64,000 nt of DNA, from positions 434,001 through 498,000 of the forward strand of contig NZ_JADEKP010000001.1 of the NCBI RefSeq assembly GCF_015234215.1, in the 5' to 3' direction. Origin of the DNA: Clostridium chrysemydis. GTDB taxonomy: Bacteria; Bacillota; Clostridia; Clostridiales; Clostridiaceae. The position numbers and the translations under genes are program-made. The first letter of the stretch is position 1; each line of letters starts with the position of its first letter. This document shows, piece by piece, positions 35,204 through 44,057 of the stretch. Under the pieces are notes generated by a model. That model had not been told where the DNA came from, ran no database searches, and was given only the letters and a program-made list of their open reading frames with translations.

Positions 35204-37504
35204 TTGAGAAAAATAATATCGCTAGTATTAATTGCAATTACAAGTATAGGTGTGTTTGCAGGTTGTGCAAAAAGCGAAGATAAAAAGATAGAAAAAAATT
35301 ATTCTAAAGTGGATGACAAGAATTTTAGTTATTCAGTAGACCCTGATACTTTTAGTATAAAAGTAAATGTAGATGGTTCAACTTATAGTGCATCTAATCC
35401 ATTAGAAAAGACAGATGTAGAGAATTATAAAAAAGATGGTGATAAGATTTCTTGGTCTTATCCTAAAAAGAATATTGATGTAGATTTAGAGAAAAAAGAT
35501 AATTATCTAGATGTAAAAATTAAATCTACTACTAAAAAAGAAAATAGTTTTAACTTTCCAAAAGTAAGTGGTGATTCATACATGCTACCTATAGGGGAAG
35601 GAAAAAATATACCAAAAGATGATAAAACATTTAAGGATTATTTTAAAGAAAGTGAATTAGATACATTAGAGAACTTCTCAATGCAGTTTTTGGCAGTTAA
35701 TAAGGATAAATATTCTTTATTATATATAATGGAAAATCCATATAATAATAAACTTATAGCAAATACAAAGGGTGATCTTAATTTCGATTTTAATCATGAA
35801 TACCCTACTATTAATGAAGATAAAGAATATGGATTTAGAATATATGTTACTGACAATAACCCAGTTAGCGTAGCTAAAACATATAAAAATTATATTATCG
35901 AAAAAGGTGAATTTAAAACTTTAAGTGAGAAGGCTAAAAAAAATAAAAACATAGAAAAGCTTTATGGTGCTCCTTTTGTTTATTTTTGGGATAAAAATGT
36001 GATTTCTAAAGAAAACATTGTTTGGAGTAAGTTAAATAAAGATATGCCAAAAGAACTTAAAGATTGGATAAAGAATTTACTAAAGACAAAAGTGCCAGAT
36101 AGCAGTGATATATCTTCAGCTTTTGATGAACTTGGCAAAGAAGATTATGTAGATAAGTATACTAAAAACAGAATAGTTACAGGTATTTCAAACGTTTTAA
36201 TGCTTAAAGAATTCTATAATAAAGATATATTTAAAAATTTAGACGATCAAAGTAAAACTTATATAGAAAAAGGCATAGATAAATTAAACCCTGTAGAAAT
36301 AATAGATCTTAATAAAAGGCTATTAAAAGGTGAACTAGGTGATTGCGTAGATCCAGTTGATAAGTGGAATAACTCAAACACAGTTGATGTTATAGATGAT
36401 ATGAAAAAGTCTGGAATTAATAATATGTGGATTGGATTTGATGATTGGCAAACAGGATTTGATAATCCAAACTTTGTAAAAGAAGCAAACTACTTAGGAT
36501 ATTTAGTAGGAACTTATGATTCATATCATTCTATCCATAAGCCAGGAGAAGAAAAATGGAATACAGCTAAATTTAGTGATAAAACTTTATATGATAATGC
36601 AACAGTTACAGATAAAAATGGCAAAAAACTAGAAGGATTCCAAGGAACAGGAAGAAAACTAAATCCAACTCTTGCAATGCCAAGTGTTAAAGAAAGAGTA
36701 TCTTCTATTATGAATACAGGATTATTATTTAATTCGTGGTTCTTAGATACAGATGCAACAGGTGAAGTTTATGATGATTATTCAAAAAATCATATAACAA
36801 CTGAAAAGCAAGATATAAAAGCAAGACTTCAAAGAATGGAGTATTTAGAAAAGGATTGGAATATGGTAGTAGGTTCAGAAGGTGGAAATGATTTTGCAAG
36901 TAAAACATTAGCATTTGCACACGGTATAGATACACCTTCATTTAACTGGATGGACCCTGATATGAAATCTAATAAAGAAAGTAAATATTACTTTGGAAAA
37001 TATTATTCTAATACTGGAGGCGTTCCAGAGTTATTTAAAAAACCAGTTCCTCTAAAAGATAAATATAGAACTTTATTTTTAGATGAAAAGTATACTATTC
37101 CTCTTTATAAATTAGTTTATAACGATTCAGTTATAACTACTTACTGGTGGGGAAATGGAACTTTAAAGTTTAAAGATGATGTTAAAAATAGGATGCTTTC
37201 TGAAATTTTATTTAATGTACCACCTTTATATCATATAGATAAAAATGAGTGGGAATCAAATAAAGACACTATAGTTAACCACACAAAGGTTTGGTCAGAT
37301 TTTAGCAAAAAAGTAATAAACAAAGAAATGACAGATTTTAAAGTTTTAACAGATAATAGAGAAGTTCAAATGACTGAGTATGGAAATGATATTAAAGTTA
37401 TAGCTAACTTCTCAAATAAAGATGTTAATGTTTCAGGTGATAGCATAAAAGCTAAATCACTTTTAATTATAGATGGTAATAATAAAACCATATATACCCC
37501 TTAA
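35204..37504 (+). CDS. Large lipoprotein, probable glycoside hydrolase
   Basis: A 766-residue secreted lipoprotein with lipobox VFAGC (Cys21 from TTG 35204, GAGGTGG upstream). A beta-rich N-terminal half of about 250 residues is followed by a barrel-like region: NNMWIGFDDWQTGF, LGYLVGTYDSYHSIH, FNSWFLDTDATGEVYDDY and MVVGSEGGNDF, spaced like strand ends of a TIM barrel. The order and the aromatic/acidic residues recall GH101/GH129-type or DUF5696 glycosidases, which act on mucin-type sugars; Asp in FLDTDATG is a candidate nucleophile. The family is not certain. It is monocistronic. Confidence 0.65.
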   Translation: MRKIISLVLIAITSIGVFAGCAKSEDKKIEKNYSKVDDKNFSYSVDPDTFSIKVNVDGSTYSASNPLEKTDVENYKKDGDKISWSYPKKNIDVDLEKKDNYLDVKIKSTTKKENSFNFPKVSGDSYMLPIGEGKNIPKDDKTFKDYFKESELDTLENFSMQFLAVNKDKYSLLYIMENPYNNKLIANTKGDLNFDFNHEYPTINEDKEYGFRIYVTDNNPVSVAKTYKNYIIEKGEFKTLSEKAKKNKNIEKLYGAPFVYFWDKNVISKENIVWSKLNKDMPKELKDWIKNLLKTKVPDSSDISSAFDELGKEDYVDKYTKNRIVTGISNVLMLKEFYNKDIFKNLDDQSKTYIEKGIDKLNPVEIIDLNKRLLKGELGDCVDPVDKWNNSNTVDVIDDMKKSGINNMWIGFDDWQTGFDNPNFVKEANYLGYLVGTYDSYHSIHKPGEEKWNTAKFSDKTLYDNATVTDKNGKKLEGFQGTGRKLNPTLAMPSVKERVSSIMNTGLLFNSWFLDTDATGEVYDDYSKNHITTEKQDIKARLQRMEYLEKDWNMVVGSEGGNDFASKTLAFAHGIDTPSFNWMDPDMKSNKESKYYFGKYYSNTGGVPELFKKPVPLKDKYRTLFLDEKYTIPLYKLVYNDSVITTYWWGNGTLKFKDDVKNRMLSEILFNVPPLYHIDKNEWESNKDTIVNHTKVWSDFSKKVINKEMTDFKVLTDNREVQMTEYGNDIKVIANFSNKDVNVSGDSIKAKSLLIIDGNNKTIYTP

Positions 37505-37510
37505 ACTAGA

Positions 37511-37548
37511 AAATAAGCAATAATTACAAATGTAATTATTGCTTATTT
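37511..37548. terminator. Bidirectional terminator
   Basis: An 18-bp perfect inverted repeat (37511-37528 and 37531-37548) with A and T tracts, between convergent genes. Confidence 0.9.
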
Positions 37549-38440
37549 ATTTTATAATACTATTTATAACCATGCCAAATATAATTAGAATAAGTCCAAT
37601 AAACCCAATTATCCCAGGTAATGTACTGCTCAAAAATATAATTTCTAAAATCAATGTAAAAATAACTTCTCCAGATTGTGTAGCTTCTATTACAGCTAAT
37701 TTTTTAGGATCATCTTTTACAATTGTGGTAGCCTTGAAAAATAGAATAGTTGCTATAATGCCAGAGAATATTGCAACTGAAAATGATTGAAAAACTTGCA
37801 TAGAACTAGGTAATCCAACATCTTTATAAGCAAATAGTGACATTAAAATCCAAAAGGGTAAACTACAAATTGTCATACCTAAAACTCTTTCAGTTGACGA
37901 AAGGTCATCACTACAAATTTGCATCATTTTTCTGTTGCCTAGAGGGTATGAAATAGCAGCAATTGAAATAGGAAAAATGGATAAAAACACTTGTCCAAAA
38001 TTCAATTTTGTAGAATTTTCATATTGAATCATAAATATTCCTATTAATATAATGAAAGAGAATATAAGATTCTTAATAGGAAGTTTATTTTTAAAAATTG
38101 GGGTTAAAAGTATTCCAAAAATAATAGTAATTTGCCAGCAACCTGCAACTAACCATGATTCACCATAATTAGAGGCAAATGTTAAAGGGGCATAAAACAA
38201 ACCAAACCCTACAGTGCTCCAAATTAGCCAGCTAGTTTTATGCTTATTTATTGATTTTAAAAGTAATTTAAATCTACCGTTTTTAATTACTATCAAAGAA
38301 AGTAAAGGCAGCATTAATATAAATCTTAAAGAGGAACTCCACATCCAATTACCACCACTTAAATTCATTGTTTTATTTAAAATAAAAGTTAATGAGAAAA
38401 ACAATGATGCGGTAACTCCTAAGGTTAAAGCTTTTTTCAA
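37547..38440 (-). CDS. EmrE/EamA-type efflux transporter
   Basis: A 297-residue membrane protein of about 10 helices in two repeats, matching the multidrug resistance efflux (Multidrug_res/EamA-like) family: SLTFILNKTMNLSGGNWMWSSSLRF at the start and FKATTIVKDDPKKLAVIEATQSGEVIFTL in the second repeat. TTG start with AAAGGAGAC upstream. It is divergent from an XRE-cupin regulator, which may control it. Substrate unknown. Confidence 0.85.
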   Translation of the reverse strand: MKKALTLGVTASLFFSLTFILNKTMNLSGGNWMWSSSLRFILMLPLLSLIVIKNGRFKLLLKSINKHKTSWLIWSTVGFGLFYAPLTFASNYGESWLVAGCWQITIIFGILLTPIFKNKLPIKNLIFSFIILIGIFMIQYENSTKLNFGQVFLSIFPISIAAISYPLGNRKMMQICSDDLSSTERVLGMTICSLPFWILMSLFAYKDVGLPSSMQVFQSFSVAIFSGIIATILFFKATTIVKDDPKKLAVIEATQSGEVIFTLILEIIFLSSTLPGIIGFIGLILIIFGMVINSIIK

Positions 38441-38514
38441 TTTTAGTCTCCTTTATGTTTAAAGTATTGTATAATTTATCTTATGAAGATAGTATATAAT
38501 AAAATAAATATAAA

Positions 38515-38548
38515 TTCAATATATTAGATTTATATTCAATATATTGAA
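38515..38548. promoter_or_regulatory. Twin operator-like sites between efflux and XRE-cupin genes
   Basis: TTCAATATATTAGA (38515-38528) and TTCAATATATTGAA (38535-38548, a perfect palindrome) are spaced exactly 20 bp apart, two helix turns. Both lie in the divergent promoter region. Confidence 0.6.
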
Positions 38549-38562
38549 CAAAGAGGGCAGTT

Positions 38563-39120
38563 ATGGATGAATTAAATAAAATAATAGGTAAAAACCTGAT
38601 AAGTATAAGAAAAAAGAGAAATTTAAGTCTTGATGAAGTTTCAGAGTTGACTGGAGTTAGCAAGGGGATGATTTCACAAATAGAAAAAGGTAAATCAAAC
38701 CCAACAGTATCTACTCTTTGGAAAATATCAACTGGTTTGAAAGTACCATTTTCTTCTTTTATGAAGAATAAGACTATAGATTATGAAGTAATAAATAAAT
38801 ACGATATAGAACCAATTTTAGAAGCTGATAACCTTATGAAAATTTATACGGTTTTCCCTTTTGATTCAAACAAGAATTTTGAGGTTCTAACCATTGATTT
38901 AGAAAGCGGGTGTACTCATTCATCACCTAAACATGCAGATTTGGTTGAAGAATATATAATAGTAAATGAAGGTATGCTTACTATGGATTTTGGGAAAGAA
39001 CCATTAACATTAGAAAAAGGTAATTGTATTAGATTTTTAGCAAATACAAATCATACTTATAAAAACGAAACTGATAAAATATGTACGTTTGTAAATATAA
39101 TAGTTTATGGTAAACAATAA
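38563..39120 (+). CDS. XRE-cupin transcriptional regulator
   Basis: A 185-residue regulator. An N-terminal Cro/C1 HTH (about 8-63; LSLDEVSELTGVSKGMISQIEKGKSNPTVSTLWKI) is joined to a C-terminal cupin (about 110-180; SSPKHADLVEEYIIVNEGMLTM). The cupin probably binds a small ligand. AGAGGG precedes the ATG. The acetyltransferase gene follows after 37 bases without a terminator, and the divergent efflux gene is a plausible target. Twin operator-like sites lie just upstream. Confidence 0.93.
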   Translation: MDELNKIIGKNLISIRKKRNLSLDEVSELTGVSKGMISQIEKGKSNPTVSTLWKISTGLKVPFSSFMKNKTIDYEVINKYDIEPILEADNLMKIYTVFPFDSNKNFEVLTIDLESGCTHSSPKHADLVEEYIIVNEGMLTMDFGKEPLTLEKGNCIRFLANTNHTYKNETDKICTFVNIIVYGKQ

Positions 39121-39157
39121 TTAATTTAATTATTTTTAATTAAGAGGAGAGATTTTT

Positions 39158-39712
39158 ATGAGAACAGAAAAAGAAAAAATGTTAAATTCAGAGTATTATT
39201 TTGCAGGGGATTCAGAATTATCCTTAGAAAGAGAAAAGGCTAGAAGGTTAACTAGAGAATATAATAATACTATTGAAACAGAAAAAGAAAAGAGAAGTGA
39301 GATTTTAAAAGAGTTATTAGGTGATAGTGGAAAAGATATATTTATAGAACCTACATTTAAATGTGATTATGGCAGCAATATTTCAGTTGGAGATAATTTT
39401 TATGCAAACTTTGATTGTGTAATTTTAGATGTTTGTAAGGTTACAATTGGAGATAACTGCTTACTTGCACCAGGAGTTCATATATATACAGCTACGCATC
39501 CTTTAGATGCTAAAGAAAGAGTGAGTGGGCTTGAGTTTGGAAAGCCTGTAACTATAGGTGATAATGTTTGGATTGGAGGAAGATCTATTATTAATCCTGG
39601 AGTGAATATTGGAAACAATTCCATAATAGCCTCAGGGTCTGTAGTTACTAAAGATGTAGAAGATAATGTAGTAGTTGGTGGAAATCCAGCAAAAGTTATT
39701 AAAAGATTATAA
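39158..39712 (+). CDS. Maltose/galactoside O-acetyltransferase family
   Basis: A 184-residue left-handed beta-helix acetyltransferase of the Maa/LacA type. The N-terminal helical domain [25 protein letters not shown] is diagnostic. The catalytic His lies in YTATHPLD, and hexapeptide repeats follow ([24 protein letters not shown]). It acetylates a sugar hydroxyl from acetyl-CoA; the natural acceptor is unknown. GAGGAGAG precedes the ATG. Probably cotranscribed with the XRE-cupin gene. Confidence 0.93.
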   Translation: MRTEKEKMLNSEYYFAGDSELSLEREKARRLTREYNNTIETEKEKRSEILKELLGDSGKDIFIEPTFKCDYGSNISVGDNFYANFDCVILDVCKVTIGDNCLLAPGVHIYTATHPLDAKERVSGLEFGKPVTIGDNVWIGGRSIINPGVNIGNNSIIASGSVVTKDVEDNVVVGGNPAKVIKRL

Positions 39713-39742
39713 TTTACTCTTTTAAAATATTGTAAATTATAA

Positions 39743-39965
39743 TATAATATGCTAAAAGATAGATTTCAAAAAAGAGAGGTAATTTTGTGAGTGTATAGTA
39801 TCTAAAATGATAATTTTTATTAATTTTATAAAAATAGGGGTTTAAATACCTTTTGTTTTGATGGAATTAATTATTATTTAAGATACGAGTCCACGAAACT
39901 ACACCTATTGGGAGAAGTCCCTTTATTTTGTTTATTTAGCTGTGGAGTATCCACAGCTTTTTTTA
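39743..39965 (+). ncRNA. Candidate structured leader upstream of the MutS2-like gene
   Basis: The 317-bp gap holds a possible -10 (TATAAT, 39743-39748). GTATCT (39798-39803) can pair with AGATAC (39881-39886) to close a large domain, a small hairpin GGGA-GAAG-TCCC lies at 39910-39921, and a strong terminator ends at 39965. The GC-richer core 39885-39921 stands out from the AT-rich surroundings. It matches no riboswitch consensus that I can recall. It could be an attenuator or an independent small RNA. Confidence 0.4.
39937..39965 (+). terminator. Leader terminator before the MutS2-like gene
   Basis: AGCTGTGGA, loop GTA, TCCACAGCT and seven T. Confidence 0.92.
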
Positions 39966-40029
39966 TTTAAAATCGAAATCTATTTTTTAGTTTCGTTTGG
40001 CTCAAAGAGGAAAGCAAGGAAGGGTAAAA

Positions 40030-41916
40030 ATGAATAAAGAAACATTAAATAAATTACATTATTATGAGTTAAAAGAAATAGTAAAAGGATATTGTGTAAG
40101 TGGTTTAGGGAAAGAATTAGTAGAAAAAATCAAACCTAGTTCAGATTTGAAAGTAGTAAATAGAAGGCTTGAAGAGACTGAGGAAGGAAGAGCATTAATT
40201 GATGCATCTTATAATATACCTTTTGATGGAATCTTTAATATAAAACCTCTCTTAGAAAAAATGGAAAAGGGATCATCTTTAGATATAGAAGATTTAGTAA
40301 TGATATCTAACTTCCTAAGAGGCTCTAGAAAAATTAAAAATTTTATGAAAAATAAAGAAGGTTATGCTAAAACGCTAAGTTTATATGCAGATAACATAAC
40401 AGAGTTTTCTTATATAGAAGAGGAAATTAATAACACAATAATCGGAAGTAGTATAAGTTCTAACGCATCTAAAGAATTAAAAAAAATCAGAAGACACAAA
40501 GATATATGTGAAGGAAAAATAAAAGAAAGACTAGAAAAGTTTTTAAAAAGCCCAAATAATAAAGAAGCTATAGGAGAATTTTTTATAAGCTTAAGAAATG
40601 GAAGATATACTATTCCTATAAAGGCATCTTATAAAAATAAAGTAGAGGGAACTATAATTGAAACTTCATCAAAAGGAGGCTCTGTATTTATAGAGCCTAG
40701 TGTTATCTCTAAATATACTAGCGAATTTGAAGTTTTAAAAGTAGAAGAAGCTATGGAAGAATATAAAATCTTAGCTAAACTTACTGAAATGATTTATGAA
40801 AAAGTAAAAGAACTTAAAATAAATATTGAAGTTATAGCAGAGTATGATATGATTTTTGCCAAAGCTAAATATAGTAAAGAGATAAATGGAATAAAACCAA
40901 AATTAAATAAAGATGGGTTCATAAAAATTGTTAAGGGGAGATACCCTCTAATAGATGAATCAGTTCCTTTAGATTTTGAAGTCGGAAATAATTATAAAAG
41001 TCTTATAATTACAGGGCCAAACGCTGGGGGGAAAACAGTAGTTTTAAAAACTATAGGACTACTCACTTTAGCTACATTATCAGGGTTTCACATAGGAGCC
41101 TCTAGAGATACAGAGCTTTCAGTGTTTGATAATGTATTTGTAGATATTGGAGATAATCAAAGTATTGAAAATGCCTTAAGTACATTTTCTTCTCACGTTA
41201 GTAATTTATCTAAAATTATAAAAGAAACAAATAAAAATACATTATTATTATTTGATGAAATAGGAAGTGGAACTGAACCAAACGAAGGAGCATCTTTAGC
41301 TATAGCTATTTTAGACGAGTTATACTTAAAAGGTGCAACTACAGTTGCAACTACTCACTATGGTGAAATAAAAAACTATTCGAGTTTGCATCCTCATTTT
41401 GAAAATGCAGCTATGGAATTTCAAAAAGATACTTTAGATCCTTTATACAAATTAAAGATTGGAGTATCAGGCGAAAGTAACGCTTTATATATTTCTAAAA
41501 AGGTAGGAATACCTGATTCTATAATAGAAAAAACAAAAAAATATATAAAAAATAAAGAATACGAGATAAACTTAAGAAGCATAAAAGAGCCAAAAAATAA
41601 AGTCTTAGAAAGAGAAAAAAATAGTATAGATGACTTTAATATAGGAGATAAAGTTTTACTTTTAGATAAAAATGAAAGCGGTATTGTCTTTAAAGAAAGG
41701 GATAACTTAAATAATGTTATTGTGTTTTTTAAAGAAGAATATTTAAATATTAATTATAATAGGTTAAAGCTACAAATTAAAGCTTCTGAATTGTATCCTA
41801 AAGATTATGATTTTAATCAATTATTTATAAGTTTCGAAGAAAGAAAACTAGAAAAAGATATCTTAAGAGGTTCAAAAAAAGCTTTAAAGAAAATAAGAAA
41901 AGAACATTTAAAGTAA
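40030..41916 (+). CDS. MutS2-like ATPase lacking the Smr nuclease domain
   Basis: A 628-residue protein. An N-terminal lever/clamp-like helical region (to about 300) is followed by the MutS ATPase domain with Walker A GPNAGGKT at 329-336, Walker B LLLFDEIGSGTEPNEG and TVATTHYGEIK. MutS2 proteins are usually about 780 residues and end in a Smr endonuclease. Here a short KOW-like segment (DFNIGDKVLLLDKNESGIV) is followed by about 70 residues and the end, with no Smr motif. ATG 40030 has AAGGAAGGG upstream. It may act in ribosome rescue or recombination control rather than DNA cleavage. Confidence 0.88.
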   Translation: MNKETLNKLHYYELKEIVKGYCVSGLGKELVEKIKPSSDLKVVNRRLEETEEGRALIDASYNIPFDGIFNIKPLLEKMEKGSSLDIEDLVMISNFLRGSRKIKNFMKNKEGYAKTLSLYADNITEFSYIEEEINNTIIGSSISSNASKELKKIRRHKDICEGKIKERLEKFLKSPNNKEAIGEFFISLRNGRYTIPIKASYKNKVEGTIIETSSKGGSVFIEPSVISKYTSEFEVLKVEEAMEEYKILAKLTEMIYEKVKELKINIEVIAEYDMIFAKAKYSKEINGIKPKLNKDGFIKIVKGRYPLIDESVPLDFEVGNNYKSLIITGPNAGGKTVVLKTIGLLTLATLSGFHIGASRDTELSVFDNVFVDIGDNQSIENALSTFSSHVSNLSKIIKETNKNTLLLFDEIGSGTEPNEGASLAIAILDELYLKGATTVATTHYGEIKNYSSLHPHFENAAMEFQKDTLDPLYKLKIGVSGESNALYISKKVGIPDSIIEKTKKYIKNKEYEINLRSIKEPKNKVLEREKNSIDDFNIGDKVLLLDKNESGIVFKERDNLNNVIVFFKEEYLNINYNRLKLQIKASELYPKDYDFNQLFISFEERKLEKDILRGSKKALKKIRKEHLK

Positions 41917-41921
41917 GTATT

Positions 41922-41952
41922 AAAAGTGCTAATTTATATTAGCACTTTTTTT
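41922..41952. terminator. Bidirectional terminator
   Basis: AAAAGTGCTAAT, loop TTAT, ATTAGCACTTTT, with A and T tracts on either side. Confidence 0.92.
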
Positions 41953-42155
41953 CTTAATCTTTTTATTAGAAAGGTAGTTGCCTTAAAAAGGGTCATAATT
42001 ATTCCAATAAAAATAAATAGATATCCTAAAGGTATCATAAAGAAATATGGTTCAATTAAAAACCCTTCAGAATTAACATATGAATTTGAGGTACTATTAA
42101 CTAAAAAACAAAGCAAACCTAAAATATAAGGTGAAAGATAAATTAATTTTTTCAT
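41934..42155 (-). CDS. Small two-helix membrane protein
   Basis: A 73-residue hypothetical protein with two hydrophobic helices (about 5-22 and 38-60) and a basic C-terminus. ATG 42155 has AAAGGAG 8 bases upstream, which supports a real gene; a GTG three codons earlier overlaps that site. It is convergent with the MutS2-like gene and shares its terminator. No family recognised. Confidence 0.6.
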   Translation of the reverse strand: MKKLIYLSPYILGLLCFLVNSTSNSYVNSEGFLIEPYFFMIPLGYLFIFIGIIMTLFKATTFLIKRLRKKVLI

Positions 42156-42582
42156 TTGTATCACTCCTTTTATAAAACCATAATAACACCAAGTTTAATA
42201 AAAAACAATATATTTTTATTGTTAAACAATAAAAATAGGAAAGATTAAATTTAAAAGCAAGAATTATATAACTAATTATTTTAAAGATATAAATATATAT
42301 AGATATAACTTATATAATTTTAGGATTTTAGGTATTTCAAAAAATAAATATAAATAATTAAAAGTTTAGTTTATAATGGTTTGACTTTTTACTATATTTG
42401 CAAAACAATAGTGAATCTTTATGTAAATGTTTACTTATAGCTAAAACTTATAATAAAGATAAAAAAATGTTATTATTAATATTTTTTGGTAAATGATAGA
42501 ATTAATATGTAATATGTTTGTGAAAAAAATAACTTGGCCAAGGAATTTATAGTATTACTAATTTAAAAATTAGAGGTGTTAT
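42156..42582. other. Gene-free AT-rich spacer
   Basis: 427 bp between divergent genes. The only clear structure is a 13-bp inverted repeat (42211-42223 and 42225-42237) ahead of the small membrane protein gene. Its half-site shares CAATAAAAAT with the repeat at 11063. No convincing promoter for the TauE gene was found. Confidence 0.5.
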
Positions 42583-43371
42583 ATGAGTGTTATTTATTTT
42601 TTTGTGTGTTTAATATCATGTATAGTTGGAGCTATAAGTGGTATAGGTGGAGGCGTTATTATAAAGCCAGTCTTAGACTCCCTAGGAACATTAAATGTTT
42701 CTGTAATTAGTTTTTTATCAGGCTGTACTGTTTTAGCAATGACAAGTATGACCTTATTTAGAAGTAGAAATTCTAATATAAAGATTGATAAAAGAAAAGG
42801 TACTCTTCTTGCAGTTGGAGGAGCTATTGGTGGAATAATAGGTAAATTAATATTTGATTACATAAAAACTGCATCAGGAGAGGAAGCTGTAGTTGGAGCT
42901 TCACAATCTATGCTTCTTGCAATAGTTACAATTGGAGTTTTAATATTTACTTTAAATAAAAGCAAATTTAAAATATATAGCGTTGAAAATAGTGCTGTAT
43001 GTTTAATAATTGGTTTTTTATTAGGGTCAACTTCTGCATTTATGGGAATTGGAGGGGGTCCAATTAACTTAGCTATACTATTCTTATTTTTTGCAATGGA
43101 TAGTAAGACTGCAGCTTTAAACTCTATATATATTATTTTCTTTTCACAACTTACAAGTTTATTATTTACAGTTTTTAGAGGGAAGGTTCCAGACTTTGAT
43201 CCTTCTGTTTGTTTATTTATGTTAGCAGGTGGTATTTTAGGAGGAACTATAGGACCTATGATATCTAAAAAATTATCTTTAAAGGGAGTGGACAAGGTAT
43301 ATACAACACTTGTAATAGTTGTAATACTAATTAGTCTATATAACTTTGTAGGATATGTCGGAAAAATATAA
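42583..43371 (+). CDS. TauE/SafE (TSUP) family transporter
   Basis: A 262-residue membrane protein with 7-8 helices and the family glycine motifs: GAISGIGGGVIIKPVLD at the N-terminus and FMGIGGGPINLAIL in the second repeat. TSUP proteins move sulfite, sulfonates or other small anions. AGAGGTG precedes the ATG. The DUF1847 gene follows after 17 bases, so a shared role in sulfur or metal handling is plausible. Confidence 0.9.
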   Translation: MSVIYFFVCLISCIVGAISGIGGGVIIKPVLDSLGTLNVSVISFLSGCTVLAMTSMTLFRSRNSNIKIDKRKGTLLAVGGAIGGIIGKLIFDYIKTASGEEAVVGASQSMLLAIVTIGVLIFTLNKSKFKIYSVENSAVCLIIGFLLGSTSAFMGIGGGPINLAILFLFFAMDSKTAALNSIYIIFFSQLTSLLFTVFRGKVPDFDPSVCLFMLAGGILGGTIGPMISKKLSLKGVDKVYTTLVIVVILISLYNFVGYVGKI

Positions 43372-43388
43372 GAAAGAAGGTAACTAAT

Positions 43389-44021
43389 ATGACAATATGT
43401 GCAAAATGTCCAACAAGAGGATGTACAACTAAAGAAGAAAGTAAAATGCCAAAGAAACTTTGTCCAAGTAGAGATTTAGAACTTCAGGAGGAAGCAAGAG
43501 AGCTTTATGTTTCAGAAGATTTAAAAATCGAAAGGGAAGCGACATTAGTTGAAGGTGAAGGGAAGTGCAATTGGACTCGTGTTCGAGAAATAGTTGAATT
43601 TGCAAAAAAGATGGGTTATAAAAAAATAGGTGTAGCATTTTGTATGGGATTACACGATGAATCTAAGATGTTTGTTAAAATATTAGAACATCACGGCCTT
43701 GAGGTAGTTTCTATAGGCTGTAAAAATGGTGCTAATTTAAAAGGATATATAGGTATAAAGCAAGAAGAAAAAGAAACTTACGTTAAAAATGATATAATGT
43801 GTAACCCTATAGCACAGGCATTATATTTAAATAAAAATGAAGTTGATTTAAATATATTACTCGGGTTATGCGTAGGTCATGACACATTATTTATAAAACA
43901 TGCAAAGGCTCCTATAACAGTATTTGCTGTAAAGGACCGTGTACTTTGCAATAATCCTTTAGGTGCAATCTATGGTGCTGAAGGTTATTATAAAAAGAAA
44001 TTATTAGATGAAGAATTTTAA
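43389..44021 (+). CDS. DUF1847 cysteine-rich protein
   Basis: A 210-residue protein with many cysteines. ICAKCPTRGCTTK and KLCPS at the N-terminus look like a metal or cluster site. GVAFCMGLHDESK, IGCKNG, IMCNPIAQA, GLCVGHD and RVLCNNP follow, all features of the DUF1847 family of unknown function. It is tightly linked to the TSUP transporter gene, with AGAAAGG upstream. The last gene of its unit, ending in a bidirectional terminator. Confidence 0.9.
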   Translation: MTICAKCPTRGCTTKEESKMPKKLCPSRDLELQEEARELYVSEDLKIEREATLVEGEGKCNWTRVREIVEFAKKMGYKKIGVAFCMGLHDESKMFVKILEHHGLEVVSIGCKNGANLKGYIGIKQEEKETYVKNDIMCNPIAQALYLNKNEVDLNILLGLCVGHDTLFIKHAKAPITVFAVKDRVLCNNPLGAIYGAEGYYKKKLLDEEF

Positions 44022-44057
44022 AAAAATGCTAGAGTTTTATCTCTAGCATTTATTTTA
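44022..44057. terminator. Bidirectional terminator
   Basis: AAATGCTAGAG, loop TTTTAT, CTCTAGCATTT, then T-rich; serves the DUF1847 gene and the convergent fusB-like gene. Confidence 0.9.

Noticed and set aside
39885-39925. CGAAAC core suggesting a hammerhead ribozyme
   Set aside because: No CTGANGA box is present in the right place; the nearest is TTGATGG, and the stems do not form.
39880-39965. T-box leader upstream of the MutS2-like gene
   Set aside because: No T-box sequence (GGTGGNACCGCG) and no aminoacyl-tRNA synthetase or amino acid gene downstream.
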